Shown: piece by piece, positions 39,319 to 48,609 of the stretch
Layout of the letters: each line of letters opens with the position of its first letter
Position numbering within the stretch: position 1 is the first letter of the stretch
Source of the DNA: Phycisphaerales bacterium
GTDB lineage: Bacteria > Planctomycetota > Phycisphaerae > Phycisphaerales > UBA1924
Length of the DNA: 63,936 nt
NCBI GenBank assembly: GCA_905339235.1
Contig: CAJPFG010000038.1
Location: 1 to 63,936, forward strand
Direction of reading: 5' to 3'
Position numbers and translations under genes: made by a program
The notes under the pieces: generated by a model
What the model was told of the DNA's origin: nothing
What the model saw: the letters and a program-made list of their open reading frames with translations, nothing else
Databases searched by the model: none

Positions 39319-41778
39319 GTGATTGACCGCTTTCAACGCCGCGTTCTCGACCATCTCAAGCACGAGACCTACACCCCGCGCCGGCTGCCCGAGTTGGCCG
39401 ACGACCTGGGCATCGCCCGCGAGGATCGCGAGGAGTTCATCAGGGCCGTGCGCGCCCTTGAGGAGGGCGGGAAGGTCGAGTTCAGCGACTCGGGGTACGT
39501 CTCGCTGCCGTCGCTGGCCGGTCATGGCGGCGAGGTCGTCGGCCGTTTCCGCAAGAACCTCCGCGGCTTCGGGTTCATCACGCCCAGCGAGGCCGTGAAG
39601 GAGCGCTCGGTCTTCGTCCCCGCCGAGGATGTGGGCGATGCGCTCACCGGCGACACCGTCCGGGCCAAGATCGCCCGCGACCGGCGCTCGCCCACCGGCG
39701 AGGGGTTTGTCGGCACCATCGTCGAGATTGTCGAGCGCCACCGCAGCAGCTACACCGGCACGCTCACCCGCCGCGGCCAGCAGTGGCTGGTCATGCCCGA
39801 CGGCCGCCAGATCACCACGCCCATCGTCGTGGCCGATGCCACCAGCAAGAACGCCCGCGAGGGCGACAAGGTGGTCGTCGAGCTCACGCTCTGGCCCGAA
39901 GACAACATGCTCGCCGAGGGCGTCATCACCCGCGTCCTGGGCGATGCCGGATCGCCCGATGTCGAGACCCAGGCCGTGATCGCGGCGTACGACCTGCCGG
40001 GAGAGTTTCCCGAGGCGTGCGTGGAGCAGGCCCGCGAGGCCGCGGCCAGGTACGAGCGCGAGATCGCCGAGTACAAGGCCAAGGGCCCTGCCGCCCTGCC
40101 CGACCGCCTGGACCTCACCGACGACTTCATCATCACGATCGATCCGCCGGACGCGAAGGACTATGACGACGCCATCTCCATCAAGCGCACGGACTCCATC
40201 GAGGGAGGGGGCTGGGAACTGGCCGTGCACATCGCCGATGTGGCGCACTTCATCCCGCGCGGGGGGCCGCTGGACGAAGAGGCCCGCGACCGCGCGAACT
40301 CCTGCTACCTCCCGCGGCACGTGATCCCGATGCTGCCCGAGATCCTCTCCAACGGCATCTGCTCGCTGCAGGAGGGGGTGTACCGGTACTGCAAGAGCGC
40401 GTTCATGACGTACAACTCCCGCGGCGAGATCCGCGGCGAGGGCGTGGCGCAGACCCTGATCAAGAGCGCCAAGCGCCTCACGTACCTCGAGGCCCAGGCC
40501 CTCATCGACGGCAACCCCGACGAGGCCCGCAAGCACGCGAAGACCAAGCCGGAATACTCCGATCAGTTGATCGACACGCTGCGGGAGATGAACCGCTGCG
40601 CCAAGGCCATCCAGGCCCGGCGCGACCGGGCCGGCATGATCGTGCTCGATCTGCCCGAGTGCGTGCTGATCTACGACGACAACGGGCACGTGGTGGACGC
40701 GGAGCGCGAGGATGATGCGTTCACCCACAAGCTGATCGAGATGTTCATGGTCGAGGCCAACGAAGTGCTCGCCCGCCTCTTCGAAAACGTGAACGTGCCT
40801 CTCCTGCGGCGCATCCACCCCGACCCCGTCCCCGGCGATGTCGAGGGCATGCGCAAGGTCGCCATGGTCGCGGGGTTCAAGATCCCCAAGAACCCCACAC
40901 GCCAGGAACTCCAGGGCCTCCTCAAGGCCACCCACGGAACGCCCGCGGCCCGCGCCGTGCACCTCGCCGTGCTGCGCACGCTCTCCAAGGCCGAGTACAG
41001 CCCCGCCCTCATCGGCCACTTCGCCCTCGCGAGCGAGGCCTACGCGCACTTCACCAGCCCGATCCGGCGCTACGCCGACCTGACGGTGCACCGGGCCCTG
41101 GCCGAGTACCTGGAACGAACCGAGAACGGCCGCAAGCGCCCCCGCGGCGAAAAGGAACAGAAAGAACTCGGGCACGAACTCCGCGACAGCCGCAACTGCC
41201 TGGGCGAGGAGGAACTCGCCGAGATCGGCCGGCACGCGACGCAGCGCGAGATGAACGCCGAGGCCGCGGAGAACGAACTCCGTTCCTTCCTCGTCCTCCA
41301 ACTCCTAAGCAAGCACATCGGCGAGTCGTACAAGGGCGTGGTGACGGGCGTCAATCCGCGCGGCGTCTTCGTGCAACTCGACAAGTACCTCGCGGACGGC
41401 TTCATCAAGGCCGAGGACCTCCCCGGCGATGTGACCCGCGAAAACCTGACGCCCTTCTGGAAGATCGACGCCCGCACGGGCGCGCTCATGGACACGCGCA
41501 GCGGGCGGTCGTTCAACTTCGGCGATTTGGTCACGGTGCGCATCGCCAATGTCGATCTCGCGAAGCGTCAGATGGACCTGGTGATCGACGACTCCGCAAG
41601 CCGCGCGGGCGGGAAGGCGAAGAAGCCACCGCCCGAAAAGCCCGGCGGCGGGCTGGGCGGCGTCGGGGGCGGGTTCGGGCCGGGCAAGTGGGACAAGTTC
41701 CCCACGGGTGCCGACCGGCGATCGCAGCGGAGCAAGAGCCGCGACAAGGGCAAGAAGCACCACCGGCGCGACAAGTAA
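39319..41778 (+). CDS. rnr: Ribonuclease R
   Basis: An 819-residue 3'-5' exoribonuclease that degrades structured RNA. The start is GTG at 39319 (VIDRFQRRVL), TACCCT ends 6 bases ahead. N-terminal winged helix (PRRLPELADDLGIAREDREE) and CSD domains precede the RNB catalytic domain with D275-PP-D278-AK-D281-Y-DD (the magnesium-binding acids). The S1 domain near the end reads SYKGVVTGVNPRGVFVQLDK. The tail is basic and Gly/Lys-rich (GGKAKKPPPEKPGGGLGG). The length matches E. coli RNase R. Confidence 0.93.
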   Translation: MIDRFQRRVLDHLKHETYTPRRLPELADDLGIAREDREEFIRAVRALEEGGKVEFSDSGYVSLPSLAGHGGEVVGRFRKNLRGFGFITPSEAVKERSVFVPAEDVGDALTGDTVRAKIARDRRSPTGEGFVGTIVEIVERHRSSYTGTLTRRGQQWLVMPDGRQITTPIVVADATSKNAREGDKVVVELTLWPEDNMLAEGVITRVLGDAGSPDVETQAVIAAYDLPGEFPEACVEQAREAAARYEREIAEYKAKGPAALPDRLDLTDDFIITIDPPDAKDYDDAISIKRTDSIEGGGWELAVHIADVAHFIPRGGPLDEEARDRANSCYLPRHVIPMLPEILSNGICSLQEGVYRYCKSAFMTYNSRGEIRGEGVAQTLIKSAKRLTYLEAQALIDGNPDEARKHAKTKPEYSDQLIDTLREMNRCAKAIQARRDRAGMIVLDLPECVLIYDDNGHVVDAEREDDAFTHKLIEMFMVEANEVLARLFENVNVPLLRRIHPDPVPGDVEGMRKVAMVAGFKIPKNPTRQELQGLLKATHGTPAARAVHLAVLRTLSKAEYSPALIGHFALASEAYAHFTSPIRRYADLTVHRALAEYLERTENGRKRPRGEKEQKELGHELRDSRNCLGEEELAEIGRHATQREMNAEAAENELRSFLVLQLLSKHIGESYKGVVTGVNPRGVFVQLDKYLADGFIKAEDLPGDVTRENLTPFWKIDARTGALMDTRSGRSFNFGDLVTVRIANVDLAKRQMDLVIDDSASRAGGKAKKPPPEKPGGGLGGVGGGFGPGKWDKFPTGADRRSQRSKSRDKGKKHHRRDK

Positions 41779-41796
41779 ATCGAATCCAAGGCAGTG

Positions 41797-41858
41797 TCTC
41801 GCGGAGGCGCAGAGTGCGCGGAGTCGCTCTTCTCTGCGCACTCTGCGCCTCTGCGAGA
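41797..41858. repeat. Perfect 27-bp palindromic hairpin after rnr
   Basis: The arm 41797-41823 pairs with 41832-41858, leaving an 8-base loop. The two differences are G-U wobbles in RNA, so the hairpin is effectively perfect. It lies between the convergent genes rnr and sixA and can stop transcription on both sides. The motif GCGCAGAG repeated within it resembles dispersed palindromic repeats of such genomes. Confidence 0.65.
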
Positions 41859-41886
41859 ACCCCTTCAGGGTCTACCACCCGGTCGG

Positions 41887-42363
41887 TCAATCCTCTTCCA
41901 GCCTCACGGTCGCGACCTCGGTCGCGAGCACGCGCGTGCCGTCCAGCGTGATGTCGAAGCCGATGAGTTCGCCCGTGCGGAGGCGGTCGTCGCGCTGCCC
42001 GAGTTCCGCGGCCAGGTCTTCGAACTGCGGGTTGTGGCCCACGATCAGGGCCGTGTGTTCGGCCTGCGCGAGTTGCCGCACCAGTTGGAGCGCTTCGCGC
42101 GTGTCGGCGCCGAGCCCGAGAGAGTCGTCGAAGCCCACCTTCAGCCCCAGCGCTTTGGCGATGATCTCGGCTGTGGTGCGGGCCCGCGCTGCCGGGCTCG
42201 ACAGGATCAACGCGGGCGTCTTGAGCCCCTTCCCGGGCCGCAGCAGATGGCTCCCGATGAACTCCGCCTGCCGACGGCCCAGGTCCGAGAGCGGCCGATC
42301 CTCGTCCCGGCCGGTGGGCGAGTCCTTTTCGGCCTTGGCATGACGCAGCACCAGAAGAAGCAT
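41887..42363 (-). CDS. sixA: Phosphohistidine phosphatase SixA-like
   Basis: The 158-residue product has the histidine-phosphatase motif LRHAKAEKDSP (R7-H8) and the second His in ALIVGHNPQFEDLA. PLSDLGRRQAEFIGSHL and LILSSPAARARTTAEII fit SixA. It removes phosphate from His residues of phosphorelay proteins. The start at 42363 gives MLLLVLRHAK as in the family; an alternative start is 21 bases upstream. It diverges from the next gene. Confidence 0.85.
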   Translation of the reverse strand: MLLLVLRHAKAEKDSPTGRDEDRPLSDLGRRQAEFIGSHLLRPGKGLKTPALILSSPAARARTTAEIIAKALGLKVGFDDSLGLGADTREALQLVRQLAQAEHTALIVGHNPQFEDLAAELGQRDDRLRTGELIGFDITLDGTRVLATEVATVRLEED

Positions 42364-42447
42364 GGGCAATACTAACCGGCGCATCCGCGCACCGCTCGTT
42401 TGCCCGGCCCGCGCGACTTCCTGATACACTCGCGCCGAGGTGCTCTC

Positions 42448-43602
42448 ATGCCGCTGCAGCGACTCCTCCTTCGCGCGATGCTCTGGTGTCTGGGCGCCGC
42501 CGCGCTCCTCGGCGGGCTGGCCATCCTGGTGTCCGACTCCAGCATGACCTGGCGCATCTCGCTCACGTGCGTCTTCGGCGCCGTCGCGTCGGCGCTGGCG
42601 ATCCCCATGGCGCGGCTGATGGACCGCGCGGCCGACCGGCGCGCCGGGCTCGTTGGCATCGTCCTGATCATGGTCTGCTTCCTGATGGCCCTCGCCGCGG
42701 TGTGGGCCAAGTTCCTCACCGGGAGCAATCAGGAAAAACTCGCGCTGACCGCGCTGGTGCTCGTTCCCACCTCCGGCGCGGCGTTCGTGGGGGTATGGCT
42801 TTCCTGCCGCGCCGCGCACCGCTCCGCCGGGCGGCTGGGGATCGCGGTGAGCGCGGCGCAACTCGCGCTGACGCTCGTGGCGATCTGGGGCTGGGGGACC
42901 GGCTTGGCCGGTCGGTCGGAATGGACGGACACGGCCGCGGTGCTCTGGATGCTCTTCGGGCTGGGAGTGATCTGCCTGATCAACGCTGGGGCGCGAGACG
43001 GCCGGAACTGGCGCTGGGTGGGAGTGACGGCCGCGGCGGGGGCGATCGTGCTGGCCGTGCAGGACATCTGGTTCACCCCGCGGATGGACCCAACTCCCTT
43101 CGCCGTCGCCGTCACGATCGCGTGCCTGACCGCGTATGCCAACCTGGTCATGCTGATCCCGCTCCAGCCGCGGCACAACTGGCTGCGGCTTGTCACGCTC
43201 CTGGCCGCGATCGCGACGGGAGCCAGCATCGACACCGGCGTCTGGCTCGCCGCGGACGGCACGGCGCTGGACTTTGTGCCCCGCCTGGCCGCGGCCACGG
43301 GCATCGCCACCGGCTGCGGCACGCTGGCGCAGATCGTGCTGCTGGTGCTGGCCAGGCGGCTATCGCCCGACATCGCCGCGCCGTCGGACATTCACGCGAT
43401 CACGGTCGTGTGCCCGTCGTGCAGCACGCGGCAGGAGATCCCGCTCGGCGGGGGCGCGTGCCGTACGTGCCGGCTCGGGATCGATGTCCAGATCCGGACG
43501 CCCGCCTGCGCCTCCTGTGGCTACACGCTGCTGGGGCTGCGGGGCGATCGCTGCCCCGAGTGCGGCGCGGCGGCCGTTCCCCCGTTGCCGGCCCGCGCCT
43601 GA
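42448..43602 (+). CDS. Multi-TM protein with C-terminal zinc ribbons (384 aa)
   Basis: The ATG at 42448 follows GAGGTG. About eight to nine hydrophobic spans cover most of the protein. The tail has two four-Cys zinc ribbons, CPSCSTRQEIPLGGGACRTC and CASCGYTLLGLRGDRCPECG, the second of the group-typical type. TACACT at 42425-42430 could be a -10. No transporter or enzyme motif is seen. The role is unknown; it may be an inner-membrane regulator or scaffold. Confidence 0.6.
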   Translation: MPLQRLLLRAMLWCLGAAALLGGLAILVSDSSMTWRISLTCVFGAVASALAIPMARLMDRAADRRAGLVGIVLIMVCFLMALAAVWAKFLTGSNQEKLALTALVLVPTSGAAFVGVWLSCRAAHRSAGRLGIAVSAAQLALTLVAIWGWGTGLAGRSEWTDTAAVLWMLFGLGVICLINAGARDGRNWRWVGVTAAAGAIVLAVQDIWFTPRMDPTPFAVAVTIACLTAYANLVMLIPLQPRHNWLRLVTLLAAIATGASIDTGVWLAADGTALDFVPRLAAATGIATGCGTLAQIVLLVLARRLSPDIAAPSDIHAITVVCPSCSTRQEIPLGGGACRTCRLGIDVQIRTPACASCGYTLLGLRGDRCPECGAAAVPPLPARA

Positions 43603-43645
43603 GTCTCGACACACAAATCCGTGTGTCGGGCGCGCTCCGCGATGG

Positions 43646-43674
43646 CCTTGACGGCAACCGCGTGGTCAGGTACA
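43646..43674 (+). promoter_or_regulatory. Promoter, 43683 lipoprotein gene
   Basis: TTGACG (43646-43651) and TACAAC (43669-43674) are 17 bases apart. The ATG lies 8 bases after the -10, so the transcript should begin at or very close to the start codon. No Shine-Dalgarno is present. Confidence 0.55.
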
Positions 43675-43682
43675 ACGCTGCC

Positions 43683-44339
43683 ATGCCGAAGCGAGCGATG
43701 TCGTTGGTGTGGTTGGCGTTGGCGTCCGCGGTTCTGATCGTCGGGCCGGCCGGGTGTGATCTGGACGAGCGCCGGGCGGTGCGGCGGTCGATGATCGACT
43801 TCCGCGCGGCCTGCAACCGGCAGAAGGCCGATGAGGCGCTGGCGCTGATGTCGTCCAACACGTTTCCCTACTACGACCGGATGGTGCACAAGGCCAGAAC
43901 CATGAAGGCGGAGGAGGTTCATGCACTCCCCCTCGCGGAGATGTACACCATTCTCGGGATTCGGCACAAACTCTCGCGGGAGCAACTGCGCAGCGCCGAC
44001 GGCCGCGCGTATCTTCGGGCGAGCATCGAGAGCGGGTACGAGCAGACCGACGAGGAGCGGGATCCCACCGAGCACATGGGGATCATCAAGATCCGCAAGG
44101 ATGTCGCCACGGCGCCCGCGCTGGACGCCTACGGAAAGCAGACGCGCTACCTCTACTACTTCGTCAAGGAGGGCGGCGTGTGGAAGCAGGATTTCTCGCG
44201 CGGGAACGAGGCGATCTCGCTCATCATCGAGCAGATCGCGGAGGCGTACAACATGTCCAGCGAACTCGCCGTGCGCCGGATCCTGATGTTGGAAACGGGG
44301 CGCGAGGTGCCGCACGGCATCTGGGACCCGCCCAAGTAG
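43683..44339 (+). CDS. Lipoprotein of unknown function (218 aa)
   Basis: The N-terminus MPKRAMSLVWLALASAVLIV leads to a lipobox PAGC (Cys25), so the protein is lipid-anchored. The body is helical (RRAVRRSMIDFRAACNRQKA ... ALALMSSNTFPYYDRMVHKA) and contains a VWKQDFSRGNEAISLIIEQI block, loosely like NTF2 or SnoaL-type lipoproteins (growth conditions or stress), but the family is not certain. It ends 3 bases from argS (convergent). Confidence 0.6.
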   Translation: MPKRAMSLVWLALASAVLIVGPAGCDLDERRAVRRSMIDFRAACNRQKADEALALMSSNTFPYYDRMVHKARTMKAEEVHALPLAEMYTILGIRHKLSREQLRSADGRAYLRASIESGYEQTDEERDPTEHMGIIKIRKDVATAPALDAYGKQTRYLYYFVKEGGVWKQDFSRGNEAISLIIEQIAEAYNMSSELAVRRILMLETGREVPHGIWDPPK

Positions 44340-44342
44340 CCG

Positions 44343-46229
44343 CTACATCCGCTCGACGGTCGGAATCCCGAGGACCGAGAGCCCGTCGGCCAGCACCCGC
44401 GCCGTCAGATCGCACAGGCGCAGCCGGCTGTCGCGCAGGGTTTCGGATTCGGCGTTCAGCACGTGGCACTGGTCGAAGAACACGCTGTAGGCGCCCGCCA
44501 GATCGTACAGATACTGGCAGAGGCGGTGGGGCTCGAGGCTGTCCGCGACGCCCCGGACCGCCGCGGGGTATCGCAGAAGGGCGAGCGCCAACTGCTTCTC
44601 GGCCGCCTGCTCGCACGGAAACGCGGCGCGGCGCCACGATTCGCCGATGCCCCGCTCCGCCGCCTTGCGGAAGATGCTCCGCACCCGCACGTACGCGTAC
44701 AGCAGGTACGGGCCGGTGTTTCCTTCGAACGCCAGCATCCGATCGAACGAGAACACATAGTCCTTGATCCGGTCCGTCGAAAGATCGCCGTACTTGAGGG
44801 CGGCGACGCCCACGGCCTCGGCGATGGCCCGGGCCTCGGACGCGGGCAACTCGGCATCGCGTGATTGCACGGCCTTTGCCGCGCGCGAGAACGTCTCCTC
44901 GATCAGGTCCGCCAGTTTCACGCTCTCGCCCGAGCGTGTCTTGAACGGCCGGCCGTCCTCGCCGAGCACGGCGCCGAAGGCCGCGTGCGCCAGCAGCGCG
45001 ATCTCGCCGGTCTTGGGGTGCGTCGCGTACCCGGCCTTGATCGACGCGGCGAAGACCTGCTTCATCTGCAGGCTCTGGCGCGCATCGATCGCGTACACGC
45101 CCTCGCTGGCGCCGAACTTCTGCACGCGCCGCCGGATCCCGGCGATGTCGGTGGTCGCGTAGAGGAATCCGCCGTCGCTCTTGCGGACCAGCACCGGCTC
45201 CTTGATGGGCTCCCAGAGCGGCTTGCCGTCGGCGCCCTTGGGCGGATCGTCGAGGCGGATGATGAGCGCACCCTGATCGGGCACCGCGATGCCGCGGGCG
45301 ATCAGGTCGTCCACCATCGGCCCCAACTCATCGGCGTAGGAACTCTCGCCCGCGTTGTGCTCCGCGGTCACGTTCACCCGCAGCATCCGGCAGACGTCGA
45401 GGCACACCTTCATCGTGACCTCATAGATCCGCTGCCAGACGCCGTAGGTCTGCGGCTCCTTGCTCTGGAGTTTCACCAGCGTCTGCCGGGCCGCGTTGAA
45501 CGACTCGGTCGCGCCGTTCACCTGCTCTTCGAGTTCCGCGAGCGCCTTGGGACCCAGGCCGAACCGCTTCGCCGCGGCCAGGCCGTCAACGTCGCGCTGG
45601 CACTCGGCCTGCGCGGCCTTGTACGCCGTGTCAAGGTCATCGAGCGTCAGCTTCGCAAGGTCGATCCGACCTTCCCGCGCGAGTTGCTGGATCCGAGCCG
45701 TGACCATCGCGATGGGCAGGCCCCAGTCGCCGACGTGATTCTGCCGGATCACCGAGTGCCCCAGGCGCTCGAAGGTCCGGGCGAGGCAGTCGCCGATGAT
45801 CGGGCTGCGCAGGTGCCCCACGTGCATCTGCTTGGCCAGGTTCACGCCCATCAGGTCCACGACGATCGTCTTCGCGGGCGACGCCGGCTCGACGCCCAGC
45901 GAGGCCGAATCCAGCGACGAGAGCGCATCCCGCAAGGCCGCGGCCTTCAGCCGGACGTTGATGAAGCCCGGCCCGGCGATCGACGCGTCGGTGAGCGGCT
46001 CGGCAATCCCCGTGAGATCGGCGTGCCTCACGATGGCCGCGGCCACGTCACGCGGCTTCTGCCCGACACGCTTGGCCAGGCCCATCGCCGCGTTGGATTG
46101 GAAGTCGCCCATATCCGCGGACTTGCAGGGGGTGATGAGCGGATCGGCGTCCGCGGCCTGCGGATACGCCGCGGCGATCGCGCCGCGAAATCGCTGCGCC
46201 AACATCTGAAGTGGGTCCTGGATGGGCAT
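44343..46229 (-). CDS. argS: Arginyl-tRNA synthetase
   Basis: The 628-residue class I synthetase charges tRNA-Arg. HVGH (136-139, in LAKQMHVGHLRSP) is its HIGH motif. The N-terminal Add-1 domain (PLITPCKSADMGDFQSNAAM) and the DALR anticodon-binding end (VRVRSIFRKA ... RLCDLTARVLADGLSVLGIP) are present. The start at 46229 is chosen because TACTAT ends 8 bases ahead and the family begins there; an upstream extension is low-complexity. Length is slightly above E. coli ArgS (577). Confidence 0.95.
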   Translation of the reverse strand: MPIQDPLQMLAQRFRGAIAAAYPQAADADPLITPCKSADMGDFQSNAAMGLAKRVGQKPRDVAAAIVRHADLTGIAEPLTDASIAGPGFINVRLKAAALRDALSSLDSASLGVEPASPAKTIVVDLMGVNLAKQMHVGHLRSPIIGDCLARTFERLGHSVIRQNHVGDWGLPIAMVTARIQQLAREGRIDLAKLTLDDLDTAYKAAQAECQRDVDGLAAAKRFGLGPKALAELEEQVNGATESFNAARQTLVKLQSKEPQTYGVWQRIYEVTMKVCLDVCRMLRVNVTAEHNAGESSYADELGPMVDDLIARGIAVPDQGALIIRLDDPPKGADGKPLWEPIKEPVLVRKSDGGFLYATTDIAGIRRRVQKFGASEGVYAIDARQSLQMKQVFAASIKAGYATHPKTGEIALLAHAAFGAVLGEDGRPFKTRSGESVKLADLIEETFSRAAKAVQSRDAELPASEARAIAEAVGVAALKYGDLSTDRIKDYVFSFDRMLAFEGNTGPYLLYAYVRVRSIFRKAAERGIGESWRRAAFPCEQAAEKQLALALLRYPAAVRGVADSLEPHRLCQYLYDLAGAYSVFFDQCHVLNAESETLRDSRLRLCDLTARVLADGLSVLGIPTVERM

Positions 46230-46278
46230 GGGGCGGGATAGTAGGGGAGAGGACCGGCGAGCAGGCCGGCCGCTTCCA

Positions 46279-47181
46279 CTACCGGCTCCACGCCGACAGC
46301 GCGGAACCGAGTTCATCCGCGAACCCGGTGAGGCTGGTGCTCGGTGTCAGCGCGAGCGGATCGTCGATCACCGCGACGCGCTTGTACTTGATCGCCGGGA
46401 TGTCCAGCCGCGACACGGCGCCGAGCATCGCGATCGCATCGTCGCCCAGGGTGGGCAATTCGCGGCCGGCGAGCGACGGGGTCCGTGGCGAGCGTGGCAG
46501 CACGACCACGATGGCGTCCGGGGCCAGTGCCCGCACGTCCTCCAGGGACAGGTCCTGCCAGGCCGCGCCCTTTGTGACCGCGGGCTTCGCGCCCAGGCGT
46601 TCGAGGATCTGGTGGTGCCACGACCCCGGGCCGAAGGCCGAAGGGGGCCCCAGCCCGCCCAGCAGCAGCACGCGTCCGACGCCGGGAAACCGCGGATGCT
46701 TCTTGAGGGACTCACGCAAGCGCGCGATCGTGGCGTTTCCCTGGGGCGTCCCCTCGGGCTTCCCGGAAAGAGCCACATCGAGTTCGTGGGTTTCGCGCTC
46801 GATGTCGTCCAGCGAGAGCAGCGAGCACTCCCGCAGCGTCCAGTTCTTGTCCGCGGCGAGCGACGCCAGGCGCTCGGGCAGGTTTCGCGTTCCCCATTGT
46901 GTGAAGACGTGGGTCGGCCTGGCCCCGATGAGGGCCTCGTAGTCGATCTGGTTCTGGTCCCCGCAGATCGACACCGACTCGTCCAGGATCAGGTCCGAGG
47001 CGTGCCGGCCGACGATCTGCTTCTGGTATCCCAGGTCACGCAGGATGATGGCGACGGCGGGGCTGAGCGCCACGATCCGCGGGCCGGCAGGGCCGGGCGG
47101 GGGCTTGGGATCACCGCACGCGCCGCTGAGGAGCGACGCGAGCAGGGTCCATCCGAACATGAACAGGCGGAGTCCGCGCAC
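46279..47181 (-). CDS. BtuF/FecB-like solute-binding lipoprotein
   Basis: The GTG start at 47181 has TATCAT 5 bases ahead (leaderless). The signal MRGLRLFMFGWTLLASLLSG ends in a lipobox SGAC (Cys22). The rest (RIVALSPAVAIILRDLGYQK ... RPTHVFTQWGTRNLPERLAS ... VGRVLLLGGLGPPSAFGPGS) has the two-lobe pattern of cobalamin/iron chelate binding proteins. It should catch the ligand in the periplasm for an ABC importer; the ATPase at 53770 fits, but no permease is in the window. Confidence 0.8.
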   Translation of the reverse strand: MRGLRLFMFGWTLLASLLSGACGDPKPPPGPAGPRIVALSPAVAIILRDLGYQKQIVGRHASDLILDESVSICGDQNQIDYEALIGARPTHVFTQWGTRNLPERLASLAADKNWTLRECSLLSLDDIERETHELDVALSGKPEGTPQGNATIARLRESLKKHPRFPGVGRVLLLGGLGPPSAFGPGSWHHQILERLGAKPAVTKGAAWQDLSLEDVRALAPDAIVVVLPRSPRTPSLAGRELPTLGDDAIAMLGAVSRLDIPAIKYKRVAVIDDPLALTPSTSLTGFADELGSALSAWSR

Positions 47182-47184
47182 GGC

Positions 47185-48609
47185 TCATGATAGTGGCCGC
47201 GCCGGCGATGGAGCCTCGGATCCGCTGAATGCTCCGAGGATTTCATCGCGAAGCGAGACCATCGCGTCGCGCGGGTAGAGCGGGAATGCCCACGTGCGGT
47301 CAAACACCACGCCCGCGATGTCGGCCTCCCGGCGAAGGGCTTGTGCACGCGATTCGAGTTCGGCCAGCCGTGCGCTGTGCCCCGTGCGAGCCGCCTGCGC
47401 CAACGCGTGCAGGTCCTTGAACAACGCGGCGCGGCCGGATCGATCGCGAGACAACTCGATCGTGCGCACCAAGTCGAGCTTTTGCGCCGCCGCGTCGGCG
47501 TCCCCCAGCATCCCGGGATCAGTCCGCGCGTGCCACGCCTCCCAACGTGCCCGCGCGATGGCTTCGGGGCTGGGGACGTCGGGCACCCCGAACGGCAGGT
47601 ACCTCGTCGCGGTGATCATCACGGTGGGGGCCAACTCCCAGCCGAGCCACTCGCCGATCCAGCGATCGGTTGCACGGTCGTACCGCTCTCCGCCCAGCCC
47701 GTGCACGAACAGATCGCACGCCCCCGCCCGCAGCAGCGCGGTCATGAGCAGCGCGCGGGGCGCCAAGGCCTCCCGCGGGATGCTCGCCAGTTCATCGGCG
47801 TACACACGCCGCCGCGGCGTGCCCGGCTGCAGCCGCCACAGCGGGAGTTCGGTGCGCCCCCCGTGAACCTCCAGCGGCCGCACCCGAGCCTCGGGAAACG
47901 CCGCGGCCGCGTTGTTCAGCATGTCAACGCACCCCCGCGGGTCGCCCGCCATGCGCTCCAGCAACTCGCCGAAAAGCGTTGTCCGCGCCAGCGACGACGC
48001 GTGCACGCTGGTCGGAGTTGGCCCCGTCCAGGCGAGCAGGTCGTTTCGGGCGAGCGTGACCTGAACGGCCAGCGTCGGGGCGCTTTGGTGCAAGGCCAGG
48101 GCGCCCGCGATGCCGCGAAGGCCCTCCCGCGCGAACTCGTACCCCGGCGCCGGGTCCAGGGCCTTCACATCCGGTTCAGCAACCTGCACCGGTCCGAGCG
48201 AAGCCGTAGGCGTGTCGGGCGAGGGATTGGAATGGGCGGCAAAGGGCATCCGCCACACCGCTCGCGCCGGGCCTGCGCTGGGGTAGGCGATCTGCCACGC
48301 CGCGTTGGAATCCTGATCGACCTCAATCCACGCCGTCGCGGCGCCCTTGGTCGTGATCCCTTCGAGGACGTGCGCGCAGATCTGAAGCGCAAACCACTTC
48401 GCCAATATCCCCGGATGCCAGAACTCGCAATGATGCCCGCTCATGAGCACCGGGCGGTCGTCGGGGAGTCCCAGTTCGCGCCGCATGGTCTGCTGTCGCG
48501 TTCCGAACTGGTCGCGAACGGCCAGCGCCATCCACTCGCCCGGCCCCGGGCGGAAGACCGGCCTCCCCGATGTCGTGTCTGGCTGGCTCACTGACAGCGG
48601 CACTCGCAC
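47185..48609 (-). CDS. Hypothetical protein, GHHCEFWHPG motif (474 aa)
   Basis: The GTG at 48609 overlaps the end of the glycosyltransferase by 22 bases. The N-terminal motif VLMSGHHCEFWHPGILAKWF resembles the GQQ/GHQ...TGP block of BshC-like enzymes, which finish bacillithiol synthesis, but the rest does not clearly match. The C-terminal part has a coiled-coil region (LAELESRAQALRREADIAGV). Cys-61 in GHHC may be catalytic or accidental. It is probably in one transcript with the glycosyltransferase. Function uncertain. Confidence 0.5.
   Translation of the reverse strand: MRVPLSVSQPDTTSGRPVFRPGPGEWMALAVRDQFGTRQQTMRRELGLPDDRPVLMSGHHCEFWHPGILAKWFALQICAHVLEGITTKGAATAWIEVDQDSNAAWQIAYPSAGPARAVWRMPFAAHSNPSPDTPTASLGPVQVAEPDVKALDPAPGYEFAREGLRGIAGALALHQSAPTLAVQVTLARNDLLAWTGPTPTSVHASSLARTTLFGELLERMAGDPRGCVDMLNNAAAAFPEARVRPLEVHGGRTELPLWRLQPGTPRRRVYADELASIPREALAPRALLMTALLRAGACDLFVHGLGGERYDRATDRWIGEWLGWELAPTVMITATRYLPFGVPDVPSPEAIARARWEAWHARTDPGMLGDADAAAQKLDLVRTIELSRDRSGRAALFKDLHALAQAARTGHSARLAELESRAQALRREADIAGVVFDRTWAFPLYPRDAMVSLRDEILGAFSGSEAPSPARPLS

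Noticed and set aside
42486..43650. Long frame that continues into the lipoprotein gene at 43683
   Set aside because: The part before 43683 is a shadow of the multi-TM protein; the lipoprotein has its own signal peptide and promoter.
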